This document shows, in pieces, positions 60,411-64,000 of a DNA stretch of 64,000 nucleotides; the first letter of the stretch is position 1, and each line of letters begins with the position of its first letter. The stretch is from Penium margaritaceum (lineage: Eukaryota > Streptophyta > Zygnematophyceae > Desmidiales > Peniaceae). Where the stretch lies: positions 216,703 to 280,702 of the forward strand of contig SZWC01000845.1 in the NCBI GenBank assembly GCA_023375785.1, given 5' to 3'. The position numbers and the translations under genes were made by a program. The notes below the pieces were generated by a model. The model did not search any database. It was not told where the DNA came from and saw nothing but the letters and a program-made list of their open reading frames with translations.

Positions 60411-61794
60411 GAGTGGTTGCGAGTGGTTGTGAGTGGGTGCGAGTGGTTTCGTATGGTTGCCAGTGGTTGTGAGTGGTGGCAAGCGGTTGCGAGTGGTTGC
60501 GAGTTGTTGTGAGTGATTGCAAGTGGTTGCGAGTGGTTGCGAGTGGTTGCGAGGGGTTGGAAGTGCTTGCGCATGGTTGCAAGTGGTTGCGATTGGTTGC
60601 ACGTGGTTGCGAGTGGTTGCAAGTGGTTGCAAGTGGCTGCGAGTGGTTCTGAGTGGTCGCAAGTGCGATTGGTTGCCAGTAGTTACGAGCGGTTGTGAGT
60701 GGTTGCGACTGGTCGCGAGTGATTGCAAGTTGTTACCAGTGCTTGCGAGTTGTTGTGAATGGTTGCAAGTGGTTGTGAGTGGTTGTGAGTGGTTATGAGT
60801 GGTTGCGAGTGGTTGTGAGTGGTTGCGAGTGGTTGCAAGTAATTGCAAGTGGTTGCAAGTTGTTGCGAGTGGTTGCGAGTGGTTACGAGTGGTTGCAAGT
60901 GGTTACGAGTGGTTGGAAGTTGTCGCGAATGGTTACGTGTGATTGCGAGTGGTTGTGAGTGGTTGCGAGTGGTTGTGAGTGCTTACGAGTGGTTGCGAGT
61001 CGTTGTAAGTGCTTGCAAGTGGTTGCAAGTTGTTGTGATTGGTTGCGAGTGGTACAAGTGATAGCGAGTGGTTGCCAGCAGTTGTGAGTGGTTGTGAGTG
61101 GTTCCAAGTGGTCGCAAGTGTGAGAGGTTGCCAGTGGTTATGAGTGGTTGTGATTGGTTGCGAGTGGTTACGAGTGGTTGCAAGTGGTTGCGAGTAGTTT
61201 CGATTTGTTGCGAGTGGTTGCAATTGGTCGCGACTGGTTGCGAGTCGTTGCAAGTGGCTGCAAGTGGTTGCGAGTGGTTGCGAGTGGTTGCGAGTGGTTG
61301 TGAGTGGTTGCGAGTGGTTGCAATTGGTCGCGACTGGTTGCGAGTCGTTGCAAGTGGCTGCAAGTGGTTGCGAGTGGTTGCGAGTGGTTGCGAGTGGTTG
61401 TGAGTGGTTGCGAGCCGATGCGAGTGGTTACAATTGGTTGTGAGTTGTTGCGAGTGATAGCAAGTGGTTGCGAATGGTTGCCAGTGGTTGTGAGTGGTTG
61501 CGAGTGGTTGCGACTGGCTGCGAGTGGTTGCAAGTGGTTGCAAATGGTTGCGAGTCCTTGCAAGTGGTTGTGAGTGGTTGCGAGTGGTTGCAAGTGGTAA
61601 CGAGTGGTTGAGAATGGTTGCAAGTGGTTGCGTCTGGTTTCAAGTTGTTGCAAGTAGTAATAAGTTATTGCGAGTGGTCGCGAATGGTTGCGAGTGGTTG
61701 TAAGTGGTTGCGAGTGGTTGTCAGTGGTTGCGAGTGGTTGCGAGTGGTTGCGAGTGGTTGCAAGTGGCTGTGAGTGCTTGTGAGTGGTTGCAAG

Positions 61795-62940
61795 TGGTTC
61801 CGAGGTCTTGCAAGTGGTTGTGAGTGGTTGTGAGTGGTTGCGAGTGCTTGCCAGTGCTTAGGAGTGGTTGTGATTGGTTGCGAATGGTTGCGAGTGCTTG
61901 CAAATGGTTGCGAGTGGTTGCAAGTGGTTGTGAGTGGTTGCAAGTGGTTGCGAGTGGTTACGAGTGGTTGCGAGTGGTTGCGAGTGGTTGCGAGTGGTTG
62001 CTAGTGGTTGCGAGTGGTTGCGAGTGGTTATGAGTGGTTGAGAGTGGTTGCGAGTTGTTGCAAGTGGTTGGGAGTGGATGTGAGTGGTTGGGAGTGATTA
62101 CGAGTGGTTAGGAGGGCTTGCGAGTGGTTACCTGTTGCTGCCAGTGGTTGCGAGTGGTTGCGAGCGGTTGTGAGTGGATGTGAGTTGATGTGAGTGGTTG
62201 GGAGTGGTTGCGAGTGGTTACAGGTGGTTGCAAGTGGTTACGAGTGGTTGCGAGTGGTTGCGAGTGGTTGTGAGTGGTTGTGAGTGGTTGCTAGTGGTTG
62301 CAAGTGGTTACGAGTGGTTGCGAGTGGTTGCGAGTGGTTGTGAGTGGTTGTGAGTGGTTGCTAGTGGTTGCAAGTGGTTACGAGTGGTTGCGAGTGGTTG
62401 CGAATGGTTGCAAGTGGATGCGAGAGGTTGCGAGTGGTTGTGAACGGTTACGAGTAGTTGCCAGTGGTTGCGAGTGGTTGGGAGTGGTTGCAAGTTGTTG
62501 TGAGAGGTTAGGAGTGGTTTTGTGTGGTTGCAAGTGGTTCCGAGGTCTTGCAAGTGGTTGTGAGTGGTTGTGAGTGGTTGCGAGTGCTTGCCAGTGCTTA
62601 GGAGTCGTTGTGATTGGTTGCGAATGCTTGCGAGTGCTTGCAAATGGTTGCGAGTGGTTGCAAGTGGTTGTGAGTGGTTGCAAGTGGTTACGAGTGGTTA
62701 CGAGTGGTTGCGAGTGGTTGCGAGTGGTTGCGAGTGGTTGCTAGTGGTTGCGAGTGGTTGCGAGTGGTTATGAGTGGTTGAGAGTGGTTGCGAGTTGTTG
62801 CAAGTGATTGGGAGTGGATGTGAGTGGTTGGGAGTGATTACGAGTGGTTAGGAGGGCTTGCGAGTGGTTACCTGTTGCTGCCAGTGAATGCGAGTGGTTG
62901 CGAGCGGTTGTGAGTGGATGTGAGTTGATGTGAGTGGTTG
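61795..62940 (+). repeat. ~730-bp duplicated block in decamer array
   Basis: Landmarks GTTCCGAGGTCTTGC (61798, 62528) and CCTGTTGCTGCCAGTG (about 62131 and 62871) are about 730-740 bp apart. The part at 62400-62520 recurs again near 63060-63180. A longer spacing is shown by AGTGTGAGAGGTTGCC at about 59111, 59786, 61118 and 63898. Confidence 0.75.
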
Positions 62941-64000
62941 GGAGTGGTTGCGAGTGGTTACAGGTGGTTGCAAGTGGTTACGAGTGGTTGCGAGTGGCTG
63001 CGAGTGGTTGTGAGTGGTTGTGAGTGGTTGCTAGTGGTTGCAAGTTGTTACGAGTGGTTGCGAGTGGTTGCGAATGGTTGCAAGTGGATGCAAGAGGTTG
63101 CGAGTGGTTGTGAACGGTTACGAGTAGTTGCCAGTGGTTGCGAGTGGTTGGGAGTGGTTGCAAGTTGTTGTGAGAGGTTAGGAGTGGCTTTGTGTGGTTG
63201 CGAGTGGTTCTGAGTGGGTGCGAGTGGTTTCGTATGGTTGCCAGTGGTTGTGAGTTGTGGCAAGCCGTTGCGAGTGGTTGCGAGTGGTTGAGAGTGATTG
63301 CAAGTGGTTGCGAGTGGTGACGAGGGGTTGCAAGTGCTTGCGCGTGGTTGCAAGTGGTTGCGATTGGTTGGGAGTGGTGCAAGTGATTGCGAGTGGTTGC
63401 AAGTGGTTACAAGTGGCTGCGAGTGGTTCCGAGTGGTTGCAAGTGCGATTGGTTGCCAGTAGTTACGAGCGGTTGTGAGTGGTTGCGACTGGTTGTGAGT
63501 GATTGCAAGTTGTTACGAGTGGTTGCGAGTTGTTGTGAATGGTTGCAAGTGGTTGTGAGTGGTTGTGAGTGGTTATGAGTGATTGCGAGTGGTTGTGAGT
63601 GGTTGTGAGTGGTTGCAAGTGATTGCAAGTGGTTGCAAGTTGTTGCGAGTGGTTGCAAGTGGTTGCGAGTGGTTGCAAGTGTTTGCAAGTGGTTACGAGT
63701 GGTTGCAAGCTGTCGCGAAATGTTGTGAGTGTTTGCGAGTGGTTGCGAGTGGTTGCGAGTGCTTACGAGTGGTTGCGAGTCGTTGGAAGTGCTCGTAAGT
63801 GGTTGCAAGTTGTTGTGATTGGTTGCGAGTGGTGCAAGTGATTGCGAGTGGTTGCTAGTGGTTGTGAGTGGCTGTGAGTGGTTCCAAGTGGTTGCAAGTG
63901 TGAGAGGTTGCCAGTGGTTATGAGTGGTTGTGAGTGGTTGTGAGTGGTTGCGAGTGGTTGCGAGTGGTTGCAAGTGGTTGCGAGTGGTTGCGAGTGGTTG

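Larger units (their letters stand above)
55324..64000 (+). repeat. 10-bp tandem array, GTTGCGAGTG family, forward (right end)
   Basis: Decamer array in the same orientation as 1-3598, running off the right edge. Several phase breaks (for example CAAGTGCGATTGG near 58463, 60661 and 63439, and GTGCAAGTGATAG near 59046 and 59723) act as landmarks of larger repeating blocks. Open frames on both strands are stop-free translation of the unit. No gene seen. Confidence 0.95.

Overview
The window is eukaryotic and repeat-dominated. I found no cellular gene, no tRNA or rRNA gene, and no intact transposon gene. Three short-period tandem families, one ~191-bp satellite with a six-monomer higher-order repeat, one decayed LTR retroelement on the minus strand and one solo LTR fill almost all of it. 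Two N runs (9185-9312 and 28239-28642) mark unresolved sequence. Abundant LTR elements, satellite higher-order structure and C-to-T/G-to-A decay at CpG fit a large, methylated plant or algal genome. A charophyte alga is my guess, not something the sequence proves.

Layout. 1-3598: 10-bp array, consensus GTTGCGAGTG. 3601-4053: 11-bp array TTGCGCCCTAG. 4054-10320: the 10-bp array inverted. 10321-11320: the 11-bp array inverted. 11321-25164: the 11-bp array forward again, interrupted by a 663-bp solo LTR at 23722-24384 with a 5-bp target duplication. 25165-32080: a second 11-bp family, CTCTGGCACAA. 32081-35531 and 43419-55323: ~191-bp satellite monomers A-F in a ~1,147-bp higher-order repeat. 35532-43418: retroelement. 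55324-64000: the 10-bp array again. The long open frames in the 10-bp and CTCTGGCACAA arrays exist because these units contain no stop codon in any frame on either strand; I do not treat them as genes.

The retroelement is the only protein-derived region. Reading leftwards on the minus strand it carries a 5'-truncated Ty3/gypsy-type RNase H, an aspartic protease (DTGA), a long region of unknown function (helical, then coiled-coil and Ala/Glu-rich), an integrase (zinc-binding HHCC plus the first two acidic residues, third lost), a chain of six PHD-like zinc-binding modules, a polypurine tract and a ~1.06-kb LTR. Placing the protease and an unknown region between RNase H and integrase, and a multi-zinc-finger region after integrase, differs from the canonical gag-PR-RT-RH-IN order. 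RNase H, the unknown region, the integrase and most zinc modules share one reading frame, which argues for an ancestral polyprotein. Stops, frameshifts, a deletion and lost catalytic residues show that this copy is dead. This architecture is the best candidate here for something undescribed.
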